Below are positions 26,776 to 35,307 of a stretch of 64,000 bases of DNA, one piece after another. Source of the stretch: Methanolinea sp. (GTDB lineage: Archaea > Halobacteriota > Methanomicrobia > Methanomicrobiales > Methanospirillaceae); the NCBI GenBank assembly GCA_018263335.1, contig JADFCY010000004.1, positions 56,516 through 120,515 of the forward strand, in the 5' to 3' direction. The notes beneath the pieces are model-generated. The model searched no databases. It was given only the letters and a program-made list of their open reading frames with translations, and was not told the DNA's origin. How positions within the stretch are numbered: position 1 is the stretch's first letter; each line of letters starts with the position of its first letter. The position numbers and the translations under genes were made by a program.

Positions 26776-28158
26776 TTAGCCGCCCACCTGGATCCGGCAG
26801 GTCGAGAGGAAGTGGGAGAACATGGGAAGACTTGCCACGGGGTGAAGGTGGGTATAGCTCCCGATTGTCCTGTCCGTGAGCGCACCGTCCGAGCCTCCCG
26901 ATATTCCATGGCCCCTTGTGAGGGAATAGGCAAACCGTGTGCCGGGATCGAGCGAAACATCGGAATAGTGGAATTCGTGGCCCCTGAAATTGCATTCCCC
27001 CATCGGAGATCCGGGAGTGCTCTTTCCCTCGACGTAGGCGACGACCCTCCTTCCAGGCATGGTGGTGGTCCCTTTGAAAACTCCGCACATGGGAAACCGC
27101 CTCTCGCCCGGTATGCCCTGCCACCCGTCTTTCAGGATGATCTCTTCTGTGAGGTACATCAAACCTCCGCACTCGGCATAGATAGGGACTCCCGAGCGGG
27201 AGGCATCACGAATGTCACGCTTCAAATCTTCCTGTTTTGCAAGGTCCGGGAGGAAGAGCTCGGGGTATCCCCCTCCGATAATATACCCGTCTGCGTCAGG
27301 CAGCGCGTCACGGAGCGGGCTGAAACAGACTGTGCGGGCTCCCATCGCGTGCAGGACATCGAAGAGGTCGGCATAGTAAAAGTTGAAGGCCTCATCGTAG
27401 GCGATCCCTATGGTGATGTCCCGGACATCTGCGGGCCTGAAGATCTCCTGCGAGTCCTGCTGGCGGGTTGAGGGGCAGGCGACCGAGAGGAGACGGTCGA
27501 GGTCCACGTGCTCACCGATCCTTTCCGTCACTACCCGGATCCTGTCCTGGAACTCCCCTTTCTCACGGCCTTCGCGGTAAGGTGTCAGGCCGAGGTGTCG
27601 CATCGCGAGCTCCATCTCCTGCATCCTGGGAATCGCACCGATCACCGGGATGCGGCAATAGTGCTCGATTGCGGTGGCTGCCTTGTGGATATGCTTCTCG
27701 CCTGCCACATTGTTGAGGATGACCCCTTCGATGCGGATATCCGGATCGAATGACTGGAACCCCCTGACAAGGGCGGCAGCACTCCGGGTGATGCTGCGTG
27801 CGTTCACCACCAGTATCACAGGGATGTCAAGGCACCTTGCGACCGATGCACTGCTTCCAGAATCCCCAAGGGCTTCAGCCCCCTCGTAGAGGCCGCGGAC
27901 CCCCTCAACGATTGCAAGGTCAGCCCCCCTGCATCCGTGATTGTAGATCGCCCTTACCTGGCGCTCGTCCATGACGTAGGTGTCGAGGTTTCGGCAGGGG
28001 CGACCAGTGACGCCGGTGAGATAGGAGGGATCGATGTAGTCCATGCCGACCTTGAAGGTCTGGACTGCCATCTTTTTTGAGAAGAGTGCGGCGATGGCAA
28101 GCGTAATACTCGTCTTCCCGCTCCCGGAACGATCGCCGGCGATCATCAGCGCCTTCAT
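26776..28158 (-). CDS. cfbB: Ni-sirohydrochlorin a,c-diamide synthase (CfbB)
   Basis: A 460-aa amidotransferase of the CobB/CbiA family. The N-terminal half is a P-loop synthetase ([16 protein letters not shown], then [17 protein letters not shown]); the C-terminal half is a class-I-like glutaminase with catalytic Cys in [14 protein letters not shown] and the GHEFHYSD and THLH segments. In coenzyme F430 synthesis it amidates the a and c acetates of Ni-sirohydrochlorin using glutamine and ATP. Context (cfbA, cfbE, cfbD) distinguishes it from cobyrinate diamide synthase. ATG 28158 overlaps the cfbD stop by ATGA. Confidence 0.92.
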   Translation of the reverse strand: MKALMIAGDRSGSGKTSITLAIAALFSKKMAVQTFKVGMDYIDPSYLTGVTGRPCRNLDTYVMDERQVRAIYNHGCRGADLAIVEGVRGLYEGAEALGDSGSSASVARCLDIPVILVVNARSITRSAAALVRGFQSFDPDIRIEGVILNNVAGEKHIHKAATAIEHYCRIPVIGAIPRMQEMELAMRHLGLTPYREGREKGEFQDRIRVVTERIGEHVDLDRLLSVACPSTRQQDSQEIFRPADVRDITIGIAYDEAFNFYYADLFDVLHAMGARTVCFSPLRDALPDADGYIIGGGYPELFLPDLAKQEDLKRDIRDASRSGVPIYAECGGLMYLTEEIILKDGWQGIPGERRFPMCGVFKGTTTMPGRRVVAYVEGKSTPGSPMGECNFRGHEFHYSDVSLDPGTRFAYSLTRGHGISGGSDGALTDRTIGSYTHLHPVASLPMFSHFLSTCRIQVGG

Positions 28159-29234
28159 GCCATGCTCCGGATCACGGCACCAAGCTCGCTCTCCACGATA
28201 TGCGTGACTCCCAGTGTACGCGGATGGAGGTCGATCTCGACCACGACATATCTGTGCCCCTGTTCCTTGAGGGGCTCGACCTGGCGGGGGCCGTTTGTCA
28301 CCGAGACGCACTCGATCCCCCTGAGGAATTCCGGGGGGATCGCATGGGGAACGCCGACGATGAACGCAAATTCCGGAGAGAGTGCCTGTATCTCTCTTCC
28401 GAGCGTCTCTCCGTTTGCCCCGTACTCATCGAGTGCCCCGCACAGGACAGGCACGAGGTCATTCTCCCGGAGCTCTTCCCGAATCCGGCGCGCATCCTCC
28501 CTGACCTTGGGAAGGCCCCTGTCCTCGAGGTTTGCGATATAGGTGATGGGTGCGGCAGGGCATGCCTGGTGGAGTGCGAGGAGTTCGTCGGCGAACATGT
28601 AGGCGGTCTCTTTTTTTGCGTTCATGATCGCCACTCCGCGCATCCCGCTTCGCGCGAGGGCGAGGAGCCGTTGTGCCGCGAGGTGTTTCAGATCTCCCCG
28701 GGAAGGCTCGATATAGGGCTTTGATGCTGCTCCGCGCAGCCGCTCGACCTCGTTTGCACTTGCCAGGAGACGCTTCTGCCGCAGGAGCTCATCTGCGCTT
28801 ATCCAGCCAGCCGCAGCCGCGGGTTCCAGGGTGGCGATGACGCCATCGATATTTTCGGGAAACCCTGCATGGATCTCGACCGAGATTGCAGGGGTAGAGA
28901 TACCCGCGTTCCGGATTGCGGACTGGAGGTCCTCACCGATGATCATCGACACGCAGGTCCCGACCACCGCTATCCTCCTCGGCGAGAAGGTCTCCTCTGC
29001 ATACCGGAGAACCGCTTCAAGGGGCTGCTGGCCCCCGAAGATGAACTCATGGTCTGCAAGGGAGGTGGTCAGTACCCGAAGGCCGTCTTCCTCGAGGAGC
29101 CTGGCATGCTTGAAGGAGCATCCCGAGGGCCCGTGCAGGATGGCCACGTCGACTCCGAGGTCACGTGCGGTGTAGAGGGCAGCGACGATGGAACTGGGGC
29201 GGGGCTGCATGTATTTCATGGAATTTACCGCCAT
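28155..29234 (-). CDS. cfbD: Ni-sirohydrochlorin a,c-diamide reductive cyclase, catalytic subunit (CfbD)
   Basis: A 359-aa nitrogenase component-1-like protein. It has HGPSGCSF (Cys39) and VVGTCVSMIIGEDL (Cys94) but no cysteine at the first P-cluster position (MQPRPSSIVAA), unlike the NifD/K-like proteins elsewhere in the window. As a homodimer with an iron-sulfur cluster, CfbD takes electrons from the NifH-like CfbC to reduce the Ni-sirohydrochlorin diamide and close the lactam ring. Its start overlaps the end of cfbE by 10 nt; ATG 29219 is an alternative. No cfbC lies in this operon. Confidence 0.92.
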   Translation of the reverse strand: MAVNSMKYMQPRPSSIVAALYTARDLGVDVAILHGPSGCSFKHARLLEEDGLRVLTTSLADHEFIFGGQQPLEAVLRYAEETFSPRRIAVVGTCVSMIIGEDLQSAIRNAGISTPAISVEIHAGFPENIDGVIATLEPAAAAGWISADELLRQKRLLASANEVERLRGAASKPYIEPSRGDLKHLAAQRLLALARSGMRGVAIMNAKKETAYMFADELLALHQACPAAPITYIANLEDRGLPKVREDARRIREELRENDLVPVLCGALDEYGANGETLGREIQALSPEFAFIVGVPHAIPPEFLRGIECVSVTNGPRQVEPLKEQGHRYVVVEIDLHPRTLGVTHIVESELGAVIRSMA

Positions 29235-30439
29235 GTCTTCACCGCCAGCACAACGATGCCTGCCCCCCTATCGCCATCCTCAAGCGCAAGGGCCTCCCCC
29301 TCTTCAAGGGTATCACACCTCGTGATGGGTACCTTCCATGACATAGACTCCGATACCAGTGGACCATACTCTGTCCCGACAAGGATCACGCGGTCCGGGC
29401 ATTCTGACATTACCACATCGACGATAGCCTCACCAGGAAATCCTTCGCAGATTGCACCCTCCTCTTTTCCTATCACCAGCGTGAGGGGACCTTTTTTTCC
29501 CGCGATCTGCCTGGCGTAGCGGATGGCCTGCAATGCAGTCGAAGCGCATGTTCCAGAGTTTGAGTCATCCACCACTGGGGTCTCCCCTCTCCAGGAAAGA
29601 ACCATCCTCCCTGTCACGGGAGAGAACGTTGAGAGGCGGGACGGGTCAGCGCCGAGGATGCACGCGGCAGCAGCAGCCAGTATAAGGGGATCGCGATATG
29701 CCGCAGTCCCAAGGAGGGGGTTTTTGAACTCCCCAGATATCCCTTCCCAGGCATACCTGCATACGTCGCCATCGACCATGGCGATCTTGTCCGCCGGAAG
29801 CCGGTTCCCAGTCGCGCCTGTCCCTGGGGGAGTGAGGAGGAGGGGGAGGGTGTTTGCGGAGCGGAGTTTCTCCTCAAGCGCGTCCTTCTCTCCCCCTGCA
29901 CAGCGATATGTCTCCATTGACGTCAGGATGCCAAGGTTCCCTGCCCCGGTGAACCCAAGGGAGACTTCTGCGATCAGCCATCCCTCACGCGAACGGGCAA
30001 TGGATGCTGCCTCTATGAGCGATGCGGGAGTGATGCCCAGCCGGCCGAGCACCTTTCCCGAGGGGCATTCCATGGTCCCGCTGGAGGTATGGAGGACGCC
30101 TGTCCCCTCCAGGAGATACGCCAGGGCATGCGCCGTGGTCGTCTTTCCCCGGGCACCGGTAATCTCCACCAGGAGAGAGGGTACCTGCCTTCCCAGGATC
30201 CATCTTGTCGCCTGGTGGTGGGTTATCACGGGTGCGGGAACTGACTTCAGGAGGGTGTGGTAGGGAGGGAGGTGAACCGGTGCGATGACAAGGTCGTAAT
30301 CCCTCATTTCGGCCTCTTTTGGACTGATCCCGTCTGCCCCCCTGTATACATCCACCATGTCAATGGAGTGACCGCGCCCTGCCAGTGCTTCCGCGATCCT
30401 CTTTCCTCCGTGGATTGTATCCAGTACAAGGATATTCAT
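29225..30439 (-). CDS. cfbE: Coenzyme F430 synthetase (CfbE), Mur-ligase family
   Basis: A 404-aa Mur-ligase-like enzyme. The ATP loop is GARGKTTTAHALAYLL; the N-terminus (MNILVLDTIHGGKRIAEALAGRGH) and the VDDSNSGTC region fit the F430 synthetase group. It performs the last step, ATP-dependent closure of the carbocyclic ring of 15,17-seco-F430-17-acid. ATG 30439 lies 4 bp after cfbA; GAGGG just upstream is within the cfbA end. The track's start at 30472 would lie inside cfbA. Confidence 0.9.
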   Translation of the reverse strand: MNILVLDTIHGGKRIAEALAGRGHSIDMVDVYRGADGISPKEAEMRDYDLVIAPVHLPPYHTLLKSVPAPVITHHQATRWILGRQVPSLLVEITGARGKTTTAHALAYLLEGTGVLHTSSGTMECPSGKVLGRLGITPASLIEAASIARSREGWLIAEVSLGFTGAGNLGILTSMETYRCAGGEKDALEEKLRSANTLPLLLTPPGTGATGNRLPADKIAMVDGDVCRYAWEGISGEFKNPLLGTAAYRDPLILAAAAACILGADPSRLSTFSPVTGRMVLSWRGETPVVDDSNSGTCASTALQAIRYARQIAGKKGPLTLVIGKEEGAICEGFPGEAIVDVVMSECPDRVILVGTEYGPLVSESMSWKVPITRCDTLEEGEALALEDGDRGAGIVVLAVKTWR

Positions 30440-30443
30440 ACCC

Positions 30444-30845
30444 TCAGAGCGCCGAGAGGGCCTGCCTGGCATTCTTGACCATCAGTTCTGCAAGGAGTGG
30501 ATCGCTCCCAATCGGGTCTGCATAGAGGAGGGGAATGGTCCGGCCGTCCAGCGAGAAGACGCCCCTGTTCTTTCCCTCCCCGATGCCGATCACTGAAGGG
30601 ATATCCTTGAGAATATGTACACCCTTTGCAAGGAACAGGGGCGCCACTACGAGGACATCAATGGACTCTTTCTGGAATTCTGCCATTGCCTCCTCGATGC
30701 TGGGCGAATTCATGTTCATGAACCCGCACTTCACGATGAATTCCGGGTATTTTCCGGAGATGAGACTGGCGGTGCTCTCTACCAGTTCCTTGTTGTACGG
30801 GAGTTTGCTTCCATGTCCGACCAGCAAAAGGCCTTTCTTACTCAT
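30444..30845 (-). CDS. cfbA: Sirohydrochlorin nickel/cobalt chelatase (CfbA)
   Basis: A 133-aa short CbiX-type chelatase. Metal-site histidines are visible in LLVGHGSK near the N-terminus and in PLFLAKGVHILKDIP. It inserts nickel (or cobalt) into sirohydrochlorin, the first committed step to F430. It heads the operon cfbA-cfbE-cfbD-cfbB. A/T-rich elements 15-40 bp upstream (ATAACAATTTTA; AAATATACAT) could be the promoter, but I cannot choose between them. Confidence 0.92.
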   Translation of the reverse strand: MSKKGLLLVGHGSKLPYNKELVESTASLISGKYPEFIVKCGFMNMNSPSIEEAMAEFQKESIDVLVVAPLFLAKGVHILKDIPSVIGIGEGKNRGVFSLDGRTIPLLYADPIGSDPLLAELMVKNARQALSAL

Positions 30846-31246
30846 ATGTATATTTGTACTACTGACACGGGTAAAATTGTTATCGCTTTCGTTGTCATGC
30901 GCGTTTTCCAGGAGAAGGATTCCCCGGATCAGGAGGAAGAAAAATCCCTGACAGGAACAGAATCAACTGATTTCCTTAGGTGACAGAGTATATCCGCGGG
31001 TCTGGCAAGGGGCAACGGCATATGATGCAAAAAGCATCACCTCGTGGGTGAGATGCCGGACCGGAATCAAGTGTGCTTGAGACTCAAAGTACCTCTTTTT
31101 GCACACGATCTCTATTTAGAAGGGTTATCCATGGTTCTCTTCTGCAGGGGGAACCCCGCCTGCACATCCAACTTTTTATATCCATGAAAATTTAAATTTA
31201 TAAGAACTTCGGAGACCGCGATCTGTCCGGAGTCACGAGTCGTCCC
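30846..31246. other. Divergent intergenic region between cfbA and mmp9
   Basis: About 400 bp with no supported gene; the ORFs crossing it are antisense extensions of cfbA. A perfect hairpin TGATGC-AAAAA-GCATCA lies at 31023-31039. A/T-rich promoter-like elements for mmp9 occupy 31170-31204. Both flanking operons belong to methanogen-specific metabolism, so shared regulation from here is possible. Confidence 0.45.
31191..31204 (+). promoter_or_regulatory. TATA-like box for the mmp9 operon
   Basis: TTTAAATTTATAAG lies ~50 bp before the ATG at 31247; transcription would start near 31225-31230. A second A/T block (CTTTTTATATCC) is 20 bp further upstream. Confidence 0.45.
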
Positions 31247-32389
31247 ATGGAAGCGATGCGCAGTTACGAGAGGTATGGCCTGCTGCTGAATGAACGGGTG
31301 GTAAAAACACCGATTGCGGTCTCAGCGATGGCGGGAGTTGTTGACGCGGAGTACGCGCTGGCCCGCAGTGCACATATCGGGGCCGCGTTCCTTGGGGGCT
31401 ACTCGATCGATGCACCCACCATGGAGGCCAGCCGGAACCTGGCGGCCGCGGGGCGTCCGGAGTTTCTCTATGATGACCCAGTGGAAGCGCTCGCCGCGCA
31501 GGTCTCGCGGATGGCGCCATCAGATATCATCTGCGGACTGAACCTGAGGGCAGGCAGCGCCGAGTCACTTGCGGGTATCGCGTCGCAGATCGGTGACAGT
31601 GTCATCTACGAGATTGACGCACACTGCCGACAGGAACCCCTTGTAAGGGCACGATGCGGAGAGTATCTCCTTCGCCACACCGACCTCCTTGCAGAATTCG
31701 TCAGGGCGCTGAAACGCGAGGAGGTGACCGTTTCGGTCAAGATAAGAGCAGGGGTCAGTGCAGATGACCGCCTCCTGGCAAAAAAGATATGGAAGGCCGG
31801 GGGGGATATCATCCACGTGGACCTGATGGATTTTGGGTACCAGAAAGTCCGCCAGATACGCAACAGCAGTCCCCTGTTCATCATTGCCAACAACTCCATC
31901 AACTCCTTTGAAAAGATGAAGGACATGCTCTCTCACGGCGCCGATATGGTCTCCCTTGCCCGCCAGTCAGACGATCGGACACTCGCAGGCCTCGATGCCG
32001 CGATCTCGAGGTTCACAGGGGAGCATGGATGGTATAATGCGCCGAAGCAGCTCTGCAGGGGAGGGGATATCAGGTCCCTTGCGTTCTGCTGCATGCCTGT
32101 CAAAAACTGCCCCCTCATCCCGATGCTCGAAAAGATTGGGCTTTCCAGGGAGGATTACCTCGCTTTCAAGCAGAAGGCAGTTGAAGGGACTCCGCTTGAT
32201 TTCGGCAGCCAGACATGTTTTGGCAGCCTTGCCTGGTGCTGCAAGGATTCCTCCCCCTGCATGTTCAGGGAGATGACGCTCCGTGAGGCGGGGCTCTCCA
32301 GCAGGGAATACATGCGGCAGAAGAAACAGCTTGCTGATAAGATCATGCAGCATCTCTTCTATGAGCATGCGGAAACTCACCCGTGCTGA
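31247..32389 (+). CDS. Methanogenesis marker protein 9 (DUS-like TIM barrel)
   Basis: A 380-aa protein related to dihydrouridine synthases and recognised as methanogenesis marker 9, a protein found in methanogens and not elsewhere (from memory of the marker set). Visible are TPIAVSAMAGVVDAEYA, HIGAAFLGGYSID, YEIDAHCRQ and VSVKIRAG, matching the FMN-barrel layout. A C-terminal cysteine-rich domain (CCMPVKNC ... CFGSLAWCCKDSSPC) could hold a metal or Fe-S cluster and is not part of a normal DUS. Its substrate is unknown. The stop overlaps the next gene by about 29 nt. Confidence 0.82.
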   Translation: MEAMRSYERYGLLLNERVVKTPIAVSAMAGVVDAEYALARSAHIGAAFLGGYSIDAPTMEASRNLAAAGRPEFLYDDPVEALAAQVSRMAPSDIICGLNLRAGSAESLAGIASQIGDSVIYEIDAHCRQEPLVRARCGEYLLRHTDLLAEFVRALKREEVTVSVKIRAGVSADDRLLAKKIWKAGGDIIHVDLMDFGYQKVRQIRNSSPLFIIANNSINSFEKMKDMLSHGADMVSLARQSDDRTLAGLDAAISRFTGEHGWYNAPKQLCRGGDIRSLAFCCMPVKNCPLIPMLEKIGLSREDYLAFKQKAVEGTPLDFGSQTCFGSLAWCCKDSSPCMFREMTLREAGLSSREYMRQKKQLADKIMQHLFYEHAETHPC

Positions 32390-33182
32390 CCGGGCACAGC
32401 TGGCGATGGTACTTGAGGTTTCTGCGTACCCAAAACCAGGAAACGTCGATCGCTGCCATGATTACGTGACGACAAGGCTCGAACATTTCCTTGCATCAGC
32501 GATATTGGCCCGCCCGGCGCTCGAGGCAGCGGAAAGGGGCGAAAACGGCCCCGGGCACCTCATTCACCAGGCGGTGGAATGCACCTCCGGCCACAGGGGC
32601 GGAAACACCCATTTTGGTGCATTTATCCTTCTGATCCCCCTCGTCATGGGAGGAGACATCCCCGGTGCAGCCAAGATCGTGTCACACACTTCGGTTGACG
32701 ATGCCGTGGAATTTTACCGGGCGTTTGGAAAGACAGAAGTGAGAGTCATCCAGGGGCATGAACTGGATGTCCATGACCCATCATCCATCATGGAGATCCG
32801 ATCCCGCGGGATGACACTCTACGACCTCATGCTCTACTCTGCACCTCGTGACATGGTGGCACGGGAATGGATCAACGGCTTTGAGATGACCAGGAGGGGT
32901 GCAGACCTGATACATGCAGCCGGATGCGGCCAGCAGGCGGTAGTTGAGGCGTTTCTTGGGCTCCTCGCACTCGAGCCGGATACGTTCATTGTCAAGAAAC
33001 ACGGCCCCGATGTCGCATGGAAGACAATGGAGAAGGCAAGAGAGGTGAGGGAGGGATTGCGCGATCTCCAGGCATTTGACCAGGAATGCATCGACAGGGG
33101 CATCAACCCGGGATCCATCGCAGACATTATCATCGCCGCCCTCTACATAGCCCTTGGGGAAGGATGGGAATGGGATTGTTAA
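32361..33182 (+). CDS. CitG/MdcB-like triphosphoribosyl-dephospho-CoA synthase family protein
   Basis: A 273-aa protein with the CitG fold (PF01874): SAYPKPGNVDRCHDY, SGHRGGNTHFGAFILLIPL and a C-terminal SIADIIIAALYIAL. In bacteria this family makes the prosthetic-group precursor of citrate lyase and malonate decarboxylase, which methanogens lack. Relatives (COG1767, from memory) are among the tetrahydromethanopterin-linked genes of methylotrophs, so a role in a C1-carrier cofactor is plausible. ATG 32361 or 32367; both overlap mmp9. Substrate unknown. Confidence 0.8.
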   Translation: MSMRKLTRADRAQLAMVLEVSAYPKPGNVDRCHDYVTTRLEHFLASAILARPALEAAERGENGPGHLIHQAVECTSGHRGGNTHFGAFILLIPLVMGGDIPGAAKIVSHTSVDDAVEFYRAFGKTEVRVIQGHELDVHDPSSIMEIRSRGMTLYDLMLYSAPRDMVAREWINGFEMTRRGADLIHAAGCGQQAVVEAFLGLLALEPDTFIVKKHGPDVAWKTMEKAREVREGLRDLQAFDQECIDRGINPGSIADIIIAALYIALGEGWEWDC

Positions 33183-33742
33183 GAGAGGGTATCAACGAGG
33201 TCATTGCCACCACCCACTGGAACGCTGCGCCGATGGGAATCATATCCCGTGGCGGGAACCAGAGGATGGTGGTCTTTTACGGCAGTCATACTGCAGAGAA
33301 TATCAGGGACCATGGGTGGGTTGTCGCAAACATCATTTTCGACCCCGTCGTGTACGTTGAAACTGCATTCGGGGATTTGGGCAGGGAGAGGTTCGTCCCC
33401 GAAAAGGTGGGGGACCGCTGGGTGCAGCGCCTCGCCGGCGCGGAAGCCTGGGCGGCATTCGAAGCGCACGTGACCAGGGAGACGGATGAGGCGATGGTGG
33501 TGGATCTCACGCCCCTCTACGAACAGATGCTCACATGTGCCGTACACCCGGTCAACAGGGGCTTTTCCAGTGTGATCGAGGCGACGGTCCATGCAACGCG
33601 GTACGTGATGGGAAGAGATGCCGCGCTGCTGGACCTTATCAGGCACCATGCCTCCATAATACGCAGATGTGGGGGGAAAAGGGAGATGGAAGCCCTTGCC
33701 CTCCTGCAGACGCACCTCCCGAAAGAGGCGGTCCTTTCCTGA
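33170..33742 (+). CDS. DUF447 family protein
   Basis: A ~190-aa protein with a flavin-reductase-like split-barrel N-terminus (INEVIATTHWNAAPMGII, MVVFYGSHTAENIRDHGWVVANI) and a helical C-terminus. DUF447 (COG2457 from memory) is shared by methanogens and by methylotrophic bacteria using H4MPT, like the CitG homolog upstream. ATG 33170 overlaps the CitG stop by 13 nt; ATG 33164 is an alternative. The three genes mmp9-citG-DUF447 form one tightly packed operon. Converges on hypE with a 1-bp gap. Confidence 0.8.
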   Translation: MGLLREGINEVIATTHWNAAPMGIISRGGNQRMVVFYGSHTAENIRDHGWVVANIIFDPVVYVETAFGDLGRERFVPEKVGDRWVQRLAGAEAWAAFEAHVTRETDEAMVVDLTPLYEQMLTCAVHPVNRGFSSVIEATVHATRYVMGRDAALLDLIRHHASIIRRCGGKREMEALALLQTHLPKEAVLS

Positions 33743-33743
33743 G

Positions 33744-34739
33744 TCAGCAGACTCGCGGGACCGGGTCTCCCACCGGGGGTTCGATGAAACGCTCGCCGCC
33801 GACGGAAGTCTCCATGATCACGTGGGACCCTTCAACCACCTCGCCGATTATTGCAGCATCTTTCCCGTAATGATGCGAACGCATCGCTTCGAGTACCGCT
33901 TCGGCATCGCAGGCAGGAACCCCCATCACCACTTTCCCTTCGTTTGCGACCTGGAGCGGGTCTATCCCCAGCATGTCGGCAACGCTTCTCACGCTCCTCC
34001 TGATCGGGAGGTCAGCTTCTGATATCCGGACCGAGACTCGGCTCTTCCTGGCCATCTCGTTGATGGCGCTGGCAAATCCTCCCCTCGTCGGGTCTTTCAT
34101 GGCATGGACCTCTCCCGCAGCCATGGCCTTCTCGACAAGCCCCCACAGGGGTGCGACATCTGATGCGAGCTGGCTGCCAAGAGCGAGTTCGGCCCGCTCG
34201 GCCATTATCGTCATCCCGTGGTCACCAAGTGTCCCGTTCACAAGGATGCGGTCACCGGGCCGGAGGCCGTTGTCCCTGACGATCCGGTCAGCAATGCCGA
34301 TGCCCGCAGTATTCACCGTGATCCCGTCCAGCGCACCCTTCTCGAGGACCTTCGTGTCGCCCGTAACAAGACTTGCCCCGCATTCGCCAAGGGCAACGTC
34401 CATAGAGCGCACGATGCGCTCCAGATCCGCACTCTCAAAGCCCTCCTCGATGATCATCCCGCAGGAGAGGGCGATCGGCCTTCCGCCCATCATGGCAAGG
34501 TCGTTGACGGTCCCGCATACTGCGATCCTCCCGATGTCGCCGCCAGGGAAGAAGATTGGCCGGACCACGTGGGAGTCGGTCGTGAAGACGAGGTTTACGC
34601 CCCCGATCGGGATTACCGCACCGTCATCGAGCGATTCAAGCCCTATTCCACCAGCATTGCGGTGCTCGAACCGCGTGAGTATCTGGAGGAGTTCCCCCAT
34701 CACCTCTCCCCCCGCGCCATGCATAAGGTTGACCTTCAT
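33744..34739 (-). CDS. hypE: [NiFe]-hydrogenase maturation protein HypE
   Basis: A 331-aa PurM/AIR-synthase-family protein ending in PRVC, the C-terminal cysteine that is carbamoylated and dehydrated to a thiocyanate used to make the CN ligands of the NiFe site. LMHGAGGEVMGELL at the start and ESLDDGAVIPIGG (ATP site) are diagnostic. Its ATG overlaps the hypA stop as ATGA, so hypA-hypE is a coupled operon. Start 34739 is chosen over the track's 34823, which lies inside hypA. Confidence 0.95.
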   Translation of the reverse strand: MKVNLMHGAGGEVMGELLQILTRFEHRNAGGIGLESLDDGAVIPIGGVNLVFTTDSHVVRPIFFPGGDIGRIAVCGTVNDLAMMGGRPIALSCGMIIEEGFESADLERIVRSMDVALGECGASLVTGDTKVLEKGALDGITVNTAGIGIADRIVRDNGLRPGDRILVNGTLGDHGMTIMAERAELALGSQLASDVAPLWGLVEKAMAAGEVHAMKDPTRGGFASAINEMARKSRVSVRISEADLPIRRSVRSVADMLGIDPLQVANEGKVVMGVPACDAEAVLEAMRSHHYGKDAAIIGEVVEGSHVIMETSVGGERFIEPPVGDPVPRVC

Positions 34740-35077
34740 TCGTCGCTCACCTCGATCTCGATGTTGGTCACCAGTATCTCCTTCCCCTTCACAAGTTCCG
34801 GGAGCCCCCCGCACCGCGGGCATGCGAATCGCTCTCCTCCCTCGTATCCGCAGGTGCAGCGGGAGAGCGGAGGGGTGACCGACACCGCGAGGCTTGCGCC
34901 CTTCATCAGGGGGTCATCCTCGATGAGGGTCCCAAAGAGGAAGCTGACCTGCTCGGGGCTGGCCATTGCCATCTCTCCGAACTCCACGCTCACCTTCCTG
35001 ACCTCGCGTGCGCCATGCTCGGTCGCCGCTTTCCGGGCGGTGGCATAGATATCATATGCGATACTGAATTCGTGCAT
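34736..35077 (-). CDS. hypA: Hydrogenase nickel-incorporation protein HypA
   Basis: A 113-aa protein starting MHEFSIAYDI, the His2 nickel-binding start typical of HypA, with a zinc-ribbon of two CxC/CxxC pairs (RCTCGYEGG and ACPRCGG). It delivers nickel to hydrogenase large subunits. ATG 35077 has AAGGGG upstream; the track's 36-residue extension is discarded. A minus-strand CATATATATT near 35160-35170 could be the promoter. Confidence 0.93.
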   Translation of the reverse strand: MHEFSIAYDIYATARKAATEHGAREVRKVSVEFGEMAMASPEQVSFLFGTLIEDDPLMKGASLAVSVTPPLSRCTCGYEGGERFACPRCGGLPELVKGKEILVTNIEIEVSDE

Positions 35078-35307
35078 GCAGGAATGCCCCTTCAGAAATC
35101 CCCCTTCACTCCGTTTTTTTCGTTTTATTGACGTGGGATATGCCGGGGGAGATGATGAGTCAATATATATGGGAGGGCCGGGCATAAATCATTCCCTGTT
35201 GCTCTCCAGGGCCCAAATATCCTGTAAAACCGTGAGTTACGGTCACGTGGGGAATGGAGGTCCAAAGCCTCCTGTCCCACACCACTCCCGTCTCCCAATA
35301 CTACTGA

